DNA from: Magnolia sinica
Lineage: Eukaryota > Streptophyta > Magnoliopsida > Magnoliales > Magnoliaceae
Reading direction: 5' to 3'
Length of the DNA: 64,000 bases
Assembly (NCBI RefSeq): GCF_029962835.1
Contig: NC_080588.1
Span: 68,354,501 to 68,418,500 of the forward strand
Shown: positions 44,490 through 56,169 of the stretch, piece after piece
Numbering within the stretch: the first letter of the stretch is position 1
Layout of the letters: each line of letters opens with the position of its first letter
Program-made: the position numbers and the translations under genes
The notes under the pieces: model-generated
The model's database searches: none
What the model saw: only the letters and a program-made list of their open reading frames with translations
Told to the model about the DNA's origin: nothing

Positions 44490-45057
44490 GTAGCAATATG
44501 TGCATACTGGTACCTTTATTTATTAGTATGACTCCGCAAGGGAGCTCAAAATGGCATTTTACCCTCATTTACTTCGCGCCCTCTTTCATATGGATGATTT
44601 CATTTACATAAACATTTACTCCATTTTATTTTATTTTCATACATTTACTCCAAATAAATACACATTGAATGCCATTTACCTTTATTTACTCTCAATTGCC
44701 TACAAATGTAGGTATCCAATAATAAGAGTAAATTTGTTATTTTATATATAAAAATCTTTCATTTTCATTGCAAGCACATAAATAATAAGTATGCACGTAA
44801 CAACTTTTCTCAATAGTTGGTTCCTACAACCAGTTGCAAGCACCACATTGCAATGGTTGTTTTCCCTCGTGATGCAACTTGGCATTGACCCAATATAACA
44901 TTAAGCTCGGACTGTGGTGTTTGTGTCATATACATTTTATTCATACGTTTTGCCCGGTTATAAGATATGAGGCCAAATACAAGATATTTAAAACTTAAGT
45001 AAGCCAAACCACAAGAAACTTTAAAAATCAAGAGCATATTTGGATTACTAATTATCA

Positions 45058-45117
<60 letters not shown>

Positions 45118-45560
45118 GAAAAGGTACACATGTGCATATGATAAAGTCAATGGTCTGGATCGATAAGAAACAGCCAGGAATTGTACAAAACAGGTTTATA
45201 TGATAAAATGGGGTGGAGCATGCTATTTATGCACTTGCAGCCACGTCATTTTCAAGGCCATAAAATGGCACAACAACGTCCCAGTGTAGACACGTGCAAA
45301 TTGCAGAAATGTTATTTTCTATCGTGAAAATCACACAAAGTACATTTACCTATGAGGGACACATGTGCATTCAATGTAGACCGTTGGTTGTCAGTTTCAT
45401 AGCCAGCTATTTCTTCGTACATGATCCTCACCTGACAAATGGAGCGCCTTGGGACCAAGGACGGGCACCATGGTTACCGGACTCGGATTCGGCAGTAACA
45501 CTTCCAGTACGGACATCGGTGCTGCAAAAGATCTGTGTGTCCCACCATGTGCTATGTGTT
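44490..45560. other. AT-rich intergenic DNA with a half MITE and a long TA microsatellite
   Basis: About 44895-45030 is a decayed left half of a GTGGGCCC-type MITE. 45060-45115 is a nearly pure TA run. 45240-45560 has no recognisable structure. Confidence 0.5.
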
Positions 45561-45561
45561 T

Positions 45562-46683
45562 CTGGGGCTGTACATGAACCAAGTAAGCTCTCTCAACTCG
45601 GCTCGTAAAAGCCCGATTTGACTCTGTTCGAAATTGAGATTGAGTCGAGCTGAGCTGATTTTTTGAGCTCGAAAAAATTTCAAACTGAGTTTGAGCTTGC
45701 CAGAGATCGAACCCGAACTCGAATCGAACCTGGATCAAACCAGTTCAAGAGTCGGTTACTTTGATATTGATGTTGCTCACCAAGTGTTCGATGAAATGAC
45801 TTAATGAAGTGTCGGGTGGTGGTAAGGAAACAATTACCATTTTTTCTTGATTTTGACCTTACCTACAAGAAGGGGTGTACATTGAGTCGAACCGAGTCGA
45901 GCTAGCCTCAACTTGACTCGGCTCGGCCACTAGCTAACCTTGGCTCGAACTCGGCTCGGCTCGGTCCTCGAGCCTGATTGGCTAGTTCGGCTCAGTTCGG
46001 TCAGCAGCTTGGGCCAATTCGAGCCAAGATCGATTCAAGTTCGCCATTGTAGCATTTTCACAAACACGTGGACTGCACCTTTAAAATCTCACTGTATTTG
46101 ATACAATAGCAATGATTTTACAGGTATTTTATCAAACACCTTCTAAGTAACATAAAAATCAAGAAAAAAAAGGGTATAAGTTTCATATACATACCTTCCT
46201 TGCCACCAGCGACACTTCGTTTAGTCATTTCATCAAACACTTGGTGAGCAACATCAATATCAAAGTAACCGAGTCACCGAATTGGTTCGATTCGAGCTGG
46301 GTTCGATCCGAGTCGAGCTGCGGCTAGCTTGAACTTGGCTCGAACTTATTTTCGAGCTCAAAAAATCAGCTCGAGTCGGCTCGAACTCAACTTTGAACCG
46401 AGTCGAATCGAGCTTTTTTAACTCGAGTTGAGCGAGCTAGCTCGGTTTGTGTACACTTCTACGTACAAGGTGTTTGATGAAATACCTGTAAACAGCTGCT
46501 ACTGTTTTACATATAGTAAGAAATTGAAAGTGTACTTCATGTATTTGTGAAAATGCCGCACAGGCTCGATCTTGGTTCGAACTCAGCTCGAACTGGCCCG
46601 ATCCGCTGATTGAACAAGCTGAGCTGGCTAGTCAGGCTCAAGGACTGAGCTAAGCCGAGTTCGAGTTGGGGTCAGCTAGTGGC
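45562..46683. mobile_element. hAT-like element (outer copy) split by a second copy
   Basis: The left end TGGGGCTGTACATGAACC is followed by CTCTCTCAACTCGGCTC and a cargo reading FDIDVAHQVFDEMT before interruption at 45869. The right half resumes at 46462 with GTACAAGGTGTTTGATGAAATAC (VFDEI) and GTATTTGTGAAAATGCCGCA, then GAGTTGGGGTCAGCTAGTGG. The outer right terminus is lost against a fragment of a GTGGGCCC-type MITE (46684-46745). Confidence 0.65.
45870..46461 (-). mobile_element. hAT-like element nested inside another copy of its own family
   Basis: Termini AAGGGGTGTACATTGAG and GTGTACACTTCTA. Flanking octamers CCTACAAG and CGTACAAG agree at 7 of 8. Length is 592 bp. Its cargo lies on the minus strand and reads FDIDVAHQVFDEMTKRSVAGGKEGMYM and then KVFDKIPVKSLLL. 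The insertion point is inside the cargo of the outer copy. Confidence 0.8.
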
Positions 46684-47015
46684 CGATGGGAAAATGGATG
46701 GACGGTGTGGATAGAACACATACACCACAGTGGGACCCACAATTTTTTATTTTTTTTTGGACAACCAACTTTGGTCTTGGAGGGATCGGTACTGAATCCT
46801 AGTCGGTGGTTCCCCACCGCAAACGTTCAGATCCTCCGCCGGTGCCACGTGGACAAGTGTGGTGCCGCATTACTGGCACTTGAAGATGGGTCATGTGGCA
46901 TTTGCGTTAGTCAGTTTTTACGTCAGGTTGGGCATAAAGTATATCCAAATACATGGTGTGGTCCACTTGAGATTTATTTATATATTCACTTTAAAGTAAC
47001 TGGCGGATTTTAATA
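46684..47015. mobile_element. Fragments of GTGGGCCC-type MITE
   Basis: AAATGGATGGACGGTGTGGA...CACAGTGGGACCCACAA is a right half. A separate TGGTGTGGTCCACTTGAGAT piece lies at about 46955-46975. The sequence between (46760-46940) is GC-richer and open on the plus strand but has no recognised motif. Confidence 0.45.
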
Positions 47016-47019
47016 TAAA

Positions 47020-47535
47020 GATAAAATCTTGGATTACATCTAAAATCCTTTCTAGAGTTGCATGTGTACCAAGTGTGTCGCTAGATTATTAATCTATTAA
47101 GCACATTGCTTAATGATGATATTCCAAAACAATTAGATTATCAATTGCATCGCTATGATTACTTTAATATGATGATATGTGCCATCCAAAGACTATCCAT
47201 ATAAATCAACAAGTAAAAGTCATTTGTTAGTTATGTGATTTTGTGCCTGTGACGAGACTTCAAATTTCATTATTTTCTAGCAAAGTATATATTTTAACTG
47301 CTTAGTACAACCATTGTGTCAAACATTACATACATATATTGATTAGAGATATTAAAGTTAATTTAGTAATTTAATTCAAACTTATATAAATATACCATAT
47401 GTAAATACTTTTGAGTTACAAGCATTCTGAATTCAAGATGACAAACACAATAGGAGGATTTCAAAACCAGGAGTTTCAATTCTACGGGATTCAGAATCTA
47501 AGTGTACTTAATCACGACCCCAAACATGGCCATAG
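47020..47535 (-). mobile_element. AT-rich MITE, GAAATATATACTTTGCCAAAAA family
   Basis: An inverted relative of 44085-44480 and 63125-63480: GCAAAGTATATATTTTAACT, GTGTCAAACATTACATACAT, AGATATTAAAGTTAATTTAG, then GGATTTCAAAACCAGGAGTT and a CCAAACATGGCC end. Confidence 0.5.
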
Positions 47536-47539
47536 TTTT

Positions 47540-47960
47540 AAGTAATGAGCTTTCAAGGTAAGCCTTAACAAGTCACCGTCCTTGGCTGGGTATCTACACT
47601 AGTCTTCAAGAAGTTTTCAACATTAGGCCCTGTTTGTTAAATCCGAAGTCTAAAGATTGAATCTGAAATCTGAAATCAAAAATTTTGTTTGGCTGAAGTT
47701 TGAAATTTAAGTACTGAATTTGAAATAAACCCATCTTAACAAACATATTAAATATCTGAAATATATTAATTTGACACATTTGCCCCTATCTCCTGTTTGG
47801 AAATGTTTTACATTATAAAGAAATTATTTTTTATTAAATGAAAATAAAATCATTATATTTAATTCAAATGAACTAAAATACTTAATAGAAAACTAAAATA
47901 TCATTATTCATAAAAAAATAGATTAAGAAAATCACCACAATAGGATCCAGGAACATAAAT
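47540..47960. other. AT-rich DNA, possible MITE starting GGCCCTGTTTG
   Basis: TTAGGCCCTGTTTGTTAAAT at 47625 resembles a TIR of the TTA-duplicating class, but no matching right end could be located. Confidence 0.3.
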
Positions 47961-47964
47961 TGTA

Positions 47965-48370
47965 TACTGTTGATGGACGGTGCTGTGTTGCCCCCACCAT
48001 GATATGTGTTTTATCCACATCATTTGTCTATTTTTTTTAGATGTGGACCATGCTATAGGAAACAGTGGTGATTGAATGCCCACCATTAAAAACTTCCTAG
48101 TGACTTCAAAAGTTTTGAATGAGGCAGATATTTGTGTTTACCCTTAGTCAACAGGTTGGATGGTAAATAAACATTACAACAGGCCTTTGGAAGTTCTTAA
48201 CTGAACGTTGAATCACCACTGTTTTCTTATGGTGTGGTCCACTTAGATTTGGATGTCTCATTTTTGGGCTCGTGCCATAAAATGATTTGGAAAAATAGTT
48301 AGACAGCGTATATAAAACATATATATCATGGTGGGCCACATAGCACCGTCCAGTAGCCACCAAGCTGCTA
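47965..48370. mobile_element. GTGGGCCC-type inverted-repeat MITE
   Basis: Left GGACGGTGCTGTG...CCCCCACCATGATATGTG and right CATATATATCATGGTGGGCC...TAGCACCGTCC are mirrored, and the core holds the ATAGGAAACAGTGGTGATTG block. Confidence 0.75.
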
Positions 48371-48444
48371 TGCAATCCGCTCCTGGATCCGAGATCCACC
48401 GAACCCGCACCATCCAGGAAGCAGATTGCGTGGTGTGCTCGTGT

Positions 48445-48890
48445 CGATGTCACCAACTTATGTGAGCTACTCCATAATGTATGTGTTGTATCCATACCGT
48501 ACATTAATTTGGCGACATCATTTTAAGACAAAACAAAACATGAGGCAGATATAAAGCTCAAGTGGACCACAAAACAGAAAGCAGTGGGACAATAATTCCT
48601 ACCGTTGAAACATTCTTATGGCCCACCATTATGTTTATTTGTCATCCAACTTGTTCACAAGGTCACAAAGACAAGGATTAAGGGAAAAAAAAAACAAATA
48701 TCAGATTGATTTAAAACTCCTGTAGTCCTAAGAAGTTTTCAATGGAAGACCTTCAATCCCCTGCTTTCTATGGTATGGTCTACTTGAGCTTTACATCTGC
48801 TTCAGTTTTTGGGCTCATATCTGTTAAAATGTGCGAACAGTGTGGATATAACACAGAGACCATGGTATAGTCTAAAAAAACTTGGGACAT
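48445..48890. mobile_element. GTGGGCCC-type MITE, right end shared with a SINE insertion
   Basis: Left GATGTCACCAACTTATGTGA and right AAAAAACTTGGGACATTAAC are the TIR variant seen at 6630-7115. The core has AGTGGACCACAAAACAGAAA. A SINE follows immediately at 48896. Confidence 0.65.
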
Positions 48891-48895
48891 TAACA

Positions 48896-49046
48896 AACTG
48901 GGTCCTTCCTCTTGCTCTGGTGGTAGACTCTTTGAGTTTCAACACCTGGTCAACGGTTCGAGCACCAATAGGTGGTGAAAACCTACTACGGCCTGAGTGT
49001 GTGGCGGTGTGTGTGATGTCTTACGTGTGTTAGAAATAAAAAAGGT
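48896..49046 (+). mobile_element. Au-like SINE, copy 5
   Basis: CTTGCTCTGGTGGTAGACTC, TTTGAGTTTCAACACCTGGT, CGGTTCGAGCACC, GTGGTGAAAACCTACTACGG and GTGTGTGATGTCTTACGTGT with an A-rich end. Nearly the same order as 62428-62525. Confidence 0.7.
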
Positions 49047-49114
49047 CATCAACGCAGTCAGTTTCCCAAATCCTATTTGGGAGGGTACTACCAACCGCGA
49101 CAACATGGATTCTC

Positions 49115-49515
49115 CTGTAAGGGGTTTGGTGTGGCCTACCTTGATATATATGTTTTATCCACACCATCCATCCATTTTTTTTACACCATTTTAGAGCATA
49201 AAATAAAAAACGAAGTAGATCTAAGGCTCATTGGGCCACGCTACCATTAAAAACTTCTTAGAGCTACAGAAGACTTTGATCAATATGATATTTGTGTTTT
49301 CCCTTCATCCAGTTCCTTTTGACCTTATGAAAAGATTAGATAACAAATAAACCTCACAGTGGATCCTAAGAAGGTTTCAAAGATAATTATTCAATTCCCC
49401 TTCTCGCCTGGTCCACTTGAGCTTTGAATGTGCCTCATTTTTAGGGCTAATGCTCAAGAATGATTTAGAAAAGTTGATGTACGGTATGGATCTAACACAT
49501 AAATCATGCCGGGCA
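49115..49515. mobile_element. GTGGGCCC-type inverted-repeat MITE
   Basis: Left GGTTTGGTGTGGCCTACCTT...TTATCCACACCATCC and right GTACGGTATGGATCTAACAC...ATGCCGGGC. A further half copy occurs at about 49775-49925. Confidence 0.6.
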
Positions 49516-49997
49516 ATTTTAGAAGGAAAAATTAAGTTGTGTATTAGAGACATAATATCTTTTGCAATTTCCAAGGGCAATTTTAGAAGGAAAAAGTTTT
49601 GATTTCAAAATAATTGGCGAGCGCATTCTCCATTCCCTGTTAAGCCAGACCTCCTTGGTAGAAAGTACTCCGTGAAAATGATGGATTTTTTTTTGAATTC
49701 AGAGTTAACAAGCAAAGCTTAATGTTAAGTTAATTTTTTCAGTGTTAACAACCATGCCCTTAATTTAACTCTTCATTGTTTTCTCTTGTGTGGTTTGCTT
49801 GAGCTTTCGATGTGTTTTAATTTTTTACTGAAAAACAAATAAACTGCATAGATAAAACATGTACATTATGGTGGGCCTTAAAGAATTTACTCACCACGCT
49901 GACACACAATCCAGATGGACAGGTAGGATCTCATGAAAGTTCTAACCATGCGGTGCTCAGTGGGCGAAAATGACGTAGGAAAGGTACTACGCGCAGT

Positions 49998-50550
49998 TAG
50001 GGGTGTACATCGAGTTGAGCTGGCCTCAGCTCGACTGGGCTTAGCCAGTAGCTGACCTCAGCTCGAACTCGGCTCGGTCCTCAAGCCTGATTGGATAGAT
50101 CGGCTCGATTCGATTAGCAGCTGGGGCCAGCTCGAGCCAAGATCGAGCTGAGTTCACCATTATAGCATTTTCACAAGCACCTTGACTGCACCTTCAAAAT
50201 CTCACTATATTTGAGACACCAGCGATGGTTTTACGGGTATTTTATCAAACACCTTCTAAGCAACATAAAAATCAAGCAAATAAGAGTGTTGGTTTCATAT
50301 ACATACCTTCCTTGCCACTAGCCACTTTTCTTTGAGTTATTTCATCAAACACTTGGTGAGCAAATCGATACAAAGTGACCGAGTCACCGAATTGATTCGA
50401 TCCGAGTTCAATTCGAGCTGGATTTGATCCAAGTTGAGCCGAGTTGGGGCCAGCTCGAAATCAATTCGAACTCATTTTCGAGCTCAAAAAATCACGAACC
50501 AGGTCGAATCAAGCTTTTTCGAGTCCAGTCGAACGAGCTGTACAGCCCTA
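49998..50550 (-). mobile_element. hAT-like element with PPR-like cargo and 7/8 target duplication
   Basis: Termini TAGGGGTGTACATCGAG and GAGCTGTACAGCCCTA. Flanking octamers CGCGCAGT (49990-49997) and TGCGCAGT (50551-50558). Length is 553 bp. On the minus strand the cargo includes CACCAAGTGTTTGATGAAAT (HQVFDEI-type) and further on AAGGTGTTTGATAAAATACC (KVFDKI). No transposase. Confidence 0.85.
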
Positions 50551-50679
50551 TGCGCAGTAGGCTGGCGCGGTTCATAGGCAATCACTCGAAGCTATATAAG
50601 TGGCATGATATTTCCAAATCAAACCGTTCAAATATTGTGGACCCTACCGTAAAGGTCATCACAGGTTGAACAATCTGAA

Positions 50680-50790
50680 TCTGACATCTGGTTCGTGGAG
50701 TACTTTCTCTGATTTCTTTGAATGAGGACCGTTAGTTACTTTTAATTCCAAACGTCCGTTAGATGTCCACCGATCGGCTGGCGGGGTTAT
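50680..50790 (-). repeat. Inverted partial copy of the 330-bp upstream repeat
   Basis: In reverse complement it shares CGATC.G.TGGACATCTAACGGACG, AACTAACGGTCC and CCACGAACCAGATGT with the copies at 5740-6075 and 15115-15450. It is divergent. Confidence 0.4.
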
Positions 50791-51144
50791 GAAGTTAGTC
50801 TAGACTATGGTCGTGGATGCATCTAATGCGCGGGTCACAATGTGGACAGTTGATTTGAGTTGCTCGGGCGCTGCTAGTATTGTTATTGGACGCCAGTGAT
50901 GCTACTCGTCCAATGTTTCAAAATTCACGCGTGTAACTATTTGTCAACTGTTGGACGCTTCTGTATAATACCGTCCATTTGAAGGCCACTGATCAGATGA
51001 ACAGGATCATCTTATAGATTCCTATTTTAAATAATTCTCCATCTGCGGTATGGAAAAGTAGATGGACGGTCCTGCTTAATATATCTGCATGCCACATGTG
51101 ATGCGGAGAGATGGCTCTACACGCGCGCAGATTCGGTCACGTGG

Positions 51145-51605
51145 GGACCTGATCTTAGGTAGGGCCCACCTCAATGTATGTGTTTCATATCGGCACCTTC
51201 CATCCGTTTTTGCAGCTAATTTTAGGGAATCAGCCAAAAAAATGAACTAGATCCAAATCTCAATTGGACCACACAATAGGAAACAGGTGATTAACCATTA
51301 AAATCCTTTTGTGTGGGCCACAAAAGTTTTGAATTAAGAAAACGTTTGTGTTTCCTCTTCATCTAGATTCTTGTGACATTATCAGCAGTTGGATAACAAA
51401 TAAACATTATGGTGGACCGTAGAAAGTTTTTAGTGGTAGGCATTCAATGATCACTGTTTCTCTGGTGTAGTTAACCTGAGATTTGGATCTGATTATTTTT
51501 TAGTCCTATGCCATAAATGATCTAGAGAAATGGACGGACGGTGTGGATATACAACTTATACATCAAAGTGGGCCCCACAGCAGACCCGACTGAATCCGCA
51601 CCCGA
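51145..51605. mobile_element. GTGGGCCC-type inverted-repeat MITE
   Basis: Left TAGGTAGGGCCCACCTCAAT...GTATGTGTTTCATAT and right GATATACAACTTATACATCA...AAGTGGGCCCCACAGCAG, with the ACCACACAATAGGAAACAGG core. Confidence 0.75.
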
Positions 51606-51674
51606 TCTGCACATGCCGGTTGGCTCTACTTATATCGACGCCTCTTTTGGGCGCGGATAGCGCGGTGTACCCAA

Positions 51675-52160
51675 CATCAGGGAGCTACCCGGTGTAAGGA
51701 CTCCGTAAGGCGTACTATGATGTATGTGTATTATCCACGCCGTCCAAACATTTTTTCAGATTATTTTAGGCCAACATAAAAAATATTTAAGCATATGAAA
51801 ACCTCAAGTGGACCACACCACAGAAAACGGTGGAGATAGTGAAATCCACGGTTGAAACCATCCTAAAGCCAACAGTGATGGTTATCTGTCATTCAACCCG
51901 TTCATAGGGTAACATATACCTAGATGAAAGGAAAACACAAATATCAACAAGATTCAAAACTTATGTGGCCCCAAAAAGTTTTCAATGCTAAGCATTTAAT
52001 CTCCATTGTTTCCTGTGTTGTGGCCCACTTGAGCTTTTTCTATGCTTCAATATTTGGAAGATAGCCTAAAATGATCTAGAAAAACGGATGGACGGTATGG
52101 ATAAAATTCATAAATTACACGGTGGCTCCACAGAATCCTTACACCACGTAACGACGTAGT
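51675..52160. mobile_element. GTGGGCCC-type inverted-repeat MITE
   Basis: Left GGTGTAAGGACTCCGTAAGG and right CCACAGAATCCTTACACC are inverted. Internal CCACGCCGTCCAAACA versus GATGGACGGTATGGATAAAA mirror each other. Confidence 0.75.
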
Positions 52161-52164
52161 GTTG

Positions 52165-52925
52165 GGTTCGCCATGTAATCCGCGTTCGATTCCTCGCATC
52201 AAATGGGAAAGATGATACGGTAGATACAGAAGAACCGTGATATGGTACAGCCATCTCTCCACAGAACACGTGACATGCTGATGTATAGATCGGGTCCACT
52301 CATATGTTGCACAGGGATGGATGGCTCATGTTTTAAAAATAAGATCATGATACAATCCTATTTATATTTTCGTTTTCCACCGTCAAATTAATGGACCCAA
52401 TTCAGATGGATATTATTGTCCAATAGAAGAGATTTTTGAGAAATAGACCATCCATGCTAGGTACCCGCATAAGAACGGTCCTGATTTACCTATGAACCTG
52501 CCACGTGTCCTGTGCAGAGATGGCTATGATGTCTAATGGTTCTTCCCGCGCCACCATATCATCTCCCATCAAATGGACCCGCCTATTATTAAATGGTCCA
52601 AAATGACCCTGGCAAAAAGAGAAGAAGGGATAAGAGCTGGGACCCACAGCTTTTAAAGCGTTGTGATCAGAAGAGAGGGTGGGGGACAATCAAGCGATAG
52701 TCGTACGGTGATTCAGTACTTTTTACGCTTTTAAATACCATGAAGGGTCAAAAAGAGATTCCTTTCCCGATTTAAATTGTTTTTAAAAAAAAATCTTAAT
52801 TTTTTATTTTTTTCATTTTTCGAAATCCGTCTGATCTCCCGCTTTTTTGAAGGGAATAAGTACTAAGATTCATCCCTTCCAAAAAGAATGTATTACTACG
52901 AGGAATTACCATATGGTTCGAAGCA
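52165..52925. other. Intergenic DNA without recognisable feature
   Basis: No exon or paired ends seen. T-rich tracts at 52780-52830. Confidence 0.35.
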
Positions 52926-52928
52926 ATG

Positions 52929-53283
52929 GATTGCGTCCGAACCCGGCCGGACAATAAACCGTCCGACCAGAGGTCCTGTGGGTCCCACTATGATTTATCT
53001 ATTTATCCACGCCTTCCATCCATTTTATCGGATCATTTTAAGGTATAAGCTCGAAAATAAAGCAGATCCAACGATAAATTGGATCACACCAGATATTGAG
53101 CTTGCACAAAGCATTAAGTGCAAGAGTCATCTCTGTTGTGGTTTACTTGAGTGTTGGATATGCTTCATTTTTAGTTTATAATCTTAAAATGAAATGAGAA
53201 AATTGATGAACCGCTTGGATAAACAGATATAACACAGTGGCCCGCACAGGAGCTCTGGTCGGACAGGGGTTCGGACGCAATCC
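52929..53283. mobile_element. Compact MITE with long TIR (GGATTGCGTCCGAACCC)
   Basis: Left GGATTGCGTCCGAACCC...GTCCGACCAGAGGTCCTGTG and right CACAGGAGCTCTGGTCGGAC...GGTTCGGACGCAATCC form a TIR of about 60 bp. The inner part is a short GTGGGCCC-type core (TTATCCACGCCTTCCATCC). Confidence 0.8.
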
Positions 53284-53879
53284 ACTTTCTATATGGTTCT
53301 GATGCATCAGCACGTGAATCGAGTCCTGGTGCGTAAATTCGAGCTGCGTGGGCCCACCCATGATGTTTACGTGGAATCCAAACGGTTAATCTGGTGATCT
53401 GCGTGGGGTCAACCGTCAAGTTTGAGTTCAATCCGGCCCATCTATTAGATGCGCCTGATATTAAGCTTAGATCCTGAAATTGATCAGGAACTTAGGTGGG
53501 CCACACCAAAGGGAAAATCGTTGGACATTAGGGAGGGTGGAGCCCACTGTAGAAAATTTCAAACGGAACGCAGGTCTGCCATCCAACCTCGTCAAGATGT
53601 ATGAGGGGGCCCACCAAAATTCAGGCCATTTCAAACTCAGGTGGGCCGCACCATGTGAACATATGACTTTTGGGTGTACTTGTACATTGCTCCTCGTCGT
53701 ATGTCTCGCGCCTATGTTTTGGATGAGTCTGAATTGTCAATATGAAGAGTGTCACGAGATTCACAGTCTGGATTCCACCTAGACATCACAGGTGGGCCAC
53801 ACATTGCGGGAACGTTCCAACTCGAACACTCTTCCTCGTACGGTTCATGAGGACTCGAAATTCCATGGTGACCCCTGCC

Positions 53880-54845
53880 GGGTAAACTGTGGGCCCCACC
53901 GTAATGTATGTCTTTTATTCGTGCTGATCACATGAGCCAAAAAGAAAAAAGAGACAAACCTAAATCTCAGGTGGACCACATGAAACAACGGTGATTGAAC
54001 GCCCACCATTAAAATTTTCCTAGGGCCTCACTGTCACGTTGATTTGCCATCTAGCCCATCGGTTACATCACCCAGACTGGGATGCAAAGAAAAACACAAT
54101 TACCTCGGGAAGCTATAAGCGGTGGGTGTTCCCTTGCCACTATTTCCTATGGCATGAGACTCATGCAGGGCTGCACGCGAACCGGGCTAGCCGGATTAAC
54201 TCACTCGACTCAACTTGAAAAAGATCGGTTCGGCTAGACTCGAAACTGAATTCGGGTTGGAACGGGCCATTTTCTTCGGCCCGAAGTTGAGTAGCCGACT
54301 CAGTCTATATATATATTCTTACCCTAATCATTTACACTAATTTAGGCCGTCCAAATCATGGGTTCTTTTGTAGATGGACCAAAGTCCCAAAAATCTATGA
54401 TAAAAGTCTTTTCCAAAAATTAAAGTTGTTCAAGTTACTTACCAAAGCCTTTCCCATGGAGTAAATGGAGCAGAGTCAAAAAATCATGATCATCTAAATC
54501 GTGGGTTAGAAACTGGCTCGAATACGGCCCGAACTCACCCGATTGCTGACTGAGCCGGGTTCGGGCTGGACAAGTTGGCCAGATGATCAGGCCGGGCCGG
54601 GTTGAGCCTAGTTCAACTTAGTTCAACTCGATGTACACTCCTAGACTCATGAGATTTGGATCGACCTTAGTGTTTAGCTCATCCTTTATTCTAAACTCTT
54701 AAGGTCCCAATTAAGTTTTTAATGGTAGGAGTTCAATTCCTAATTTTTCCTGTTGTATGGTGTTCTTGAGCTTTGGATTTGCTTCATTTTTTTTGGCATA
54801 ACAAATGAGCAGCGTGGATAAATCACATATATCACAATGGCCTCC
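53880..54845. mobile_element. GTGGGCCC-type MITE interrupted by a hAT-like element
   Basis: Left GTGGGCCCCACCGTAATGTA...TCTTTTATTCGTGC, CAGGTGGACCACATGAAACA and TTTCCTATGGCATGA precede the insertion. GAGATTTGGATCGAC...AGCGTGGATAAATCACATATATCACAATGG follows it. Confidence 0.7.
54166..54643. mobile_element. hAT-like element, perfect 8-bp target duplication, different interior
   Basis: Termini CAGGGCTGCACGCGAACC and GATGTACACTCCTA. GACTCATG is present identically at 54158-54165 and 54644-54651. Length is 478 bp. Subterminal GACTCAACTTGAAAAAG and TTGAGCCTAGTTCAACTC match the family, but the interior (54310-54510) lacks the VFDEM cargo and instead holds TTAGGCCGTCCAAATC and mirrored CATCTAAATCGTGGGTTAG. 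Confidence 0.9.
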
Positions 54846-55124
54846 ATTGATTTTGTAAATTTCTCAATTTAAGTATTAAAAAAGTAAGTTATTACATCTA
54901 CACTAGGAAAAATGTGATAATTATTACCCATTTATATGGTAATTATAGTTGAGCCGAAAAATCAAACAGAACCTAAAGTTAGTGAGAAAAATGGTTCAAT
55001 ACAATTTATGACCCACACTATATGGTGCAATAAGACCCACCATGTAGGAATGATCTCCTAAAAATTGGATGGTTCTAATCAAATTTATTATTATTATTAT
55101 TATTTTTTTCCTGTTAGCTTGTTA

Positions 55125-55250
55125 GTATACCTCACTGTCAGTTCAGACATCATGTTAGCCACCCCCACTAGGGATTAATGCCAAGACCTCAGTGTTGAAA
55201 TGAGGTATATTTCACACAGTCTACCACTTGAGCTATAGATCAGGGTGGGG
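55125..55250 (-). mobile_element. Au-like SINE, degraded, copy 6
   Basis: In reverse complement: CTCAAGTGGTAGACTGTGTG, ATTTCAACACTGAGGTCTTG and a GGGGGTGGCTAACATG tail. The B box is damaged. Confidence 0.45.
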
Positions 55251-55511
55251 TTCTAATCATATCATTTCGAAATATTATTTAAATGTTAGTGTGTTTTCTG
55301 GCAACTATTTATTTTAGGGCTGCTAACCATTTCTCAACCATGACCCATATAAGCAAACGGTGCACATCCGGACATAGCTCATGTTTCAATGCCACGAGAA
55401 ATAAAAAATAAAAAAAATTGGTCCTTTCACATACTATAGCAATTATATAAGAATTGTTTAAAAATTGGATCTATGGAATACAATTAATTCAAATTAAATA
55501 ATATTGTAGGT

Positions 55512-55650
55512 CAATTCTCAAGGCACAATGGTAGACCTTGTGGGTTTGAGCGTTAAATTTGTGGGTTCGAGTACCAAACTTGAATTACGAAAATCTGAGG
55601 CGTTAAACAGGTGGTGTGTATGGGTGTGAGGGTATGTGTATTAAAAAAAG
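55512..55650 (+). mobile_element. Au-like SINE, copy 7
   Basis: AAGGCACAATGGTAGACCTTG, GTGGGTTCGAGTACC, GGTGGTGTGTATGGGTGTGA, and GTGTATTAAAAAAAG end. Confidence 0.55.
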
Positions 55651-55719
55651 AAACGTGATTTAATTATCACACTTAGAATTTGGTGGGGTTAGGGATATTC
55701 GAAATTCATTGTTTTGATG

Positions 55720-56165
55720 AATTTTGAAATCTCATATTTTTGTTATGATGGTGTGTAATATGACTAAAATCTCTTTTTGACTTTATTTTTTATTTTTTTG
55801 AAGGTAAAAGAGTTATTAGTCTATTGCACAAGTTACATTCAAATGATACTCTAAAATAGTTTAATTATTTGCTACAACATTAAAATCATATCAATAGAAT
55901 AATTTGAACTGTCCAAACATTGGCCATTTACACAGACGGTTAAAAACATCAATGAATCACTCATTTGTGATTCTTTTCATTGGTAGCCTACTGAGATTCT
56001 AAATTTATTCATTTTTTGCCAAAATATACATTTTAATGGGTTTATCACTATCATTTTGTCAAATATCATACATATATGCTAATTTTAGATATTAAAATTG
56101 ATTTAGTTAACTAAATTTAGCTCTTGTGGGTATACTTAAAATTCTCATGCATTCCAAATAGAAGC
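55720..56165 (-). mobile_element. AT-rich MITE, GAAATATATACTTTGCCAAAAA family
   Basis: Contains inverted forms of the family blocks: TTTTTTGCCAAAATATACATTTTAATGGGTT, GTCAAATATCATACATATATG and TTTTAGATATTAAAATTGATTTAG, with CATTCCAAATAGAAGC at the right edge. Confidence 0.45.
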
Positions 56166-56169
56166 TCCC

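Noticed and set aside
45060-45115. TA tract as a possible replication or matrix-attachment site
   Set aside because: A plain microsatellite without supporting context.
46755-46940. A GC-richer open stretch that looked like an exon
   Set aside because: No acceptor/donor pair fits the frame and it is wedged between MITE fragments. There was not enough to call coding.
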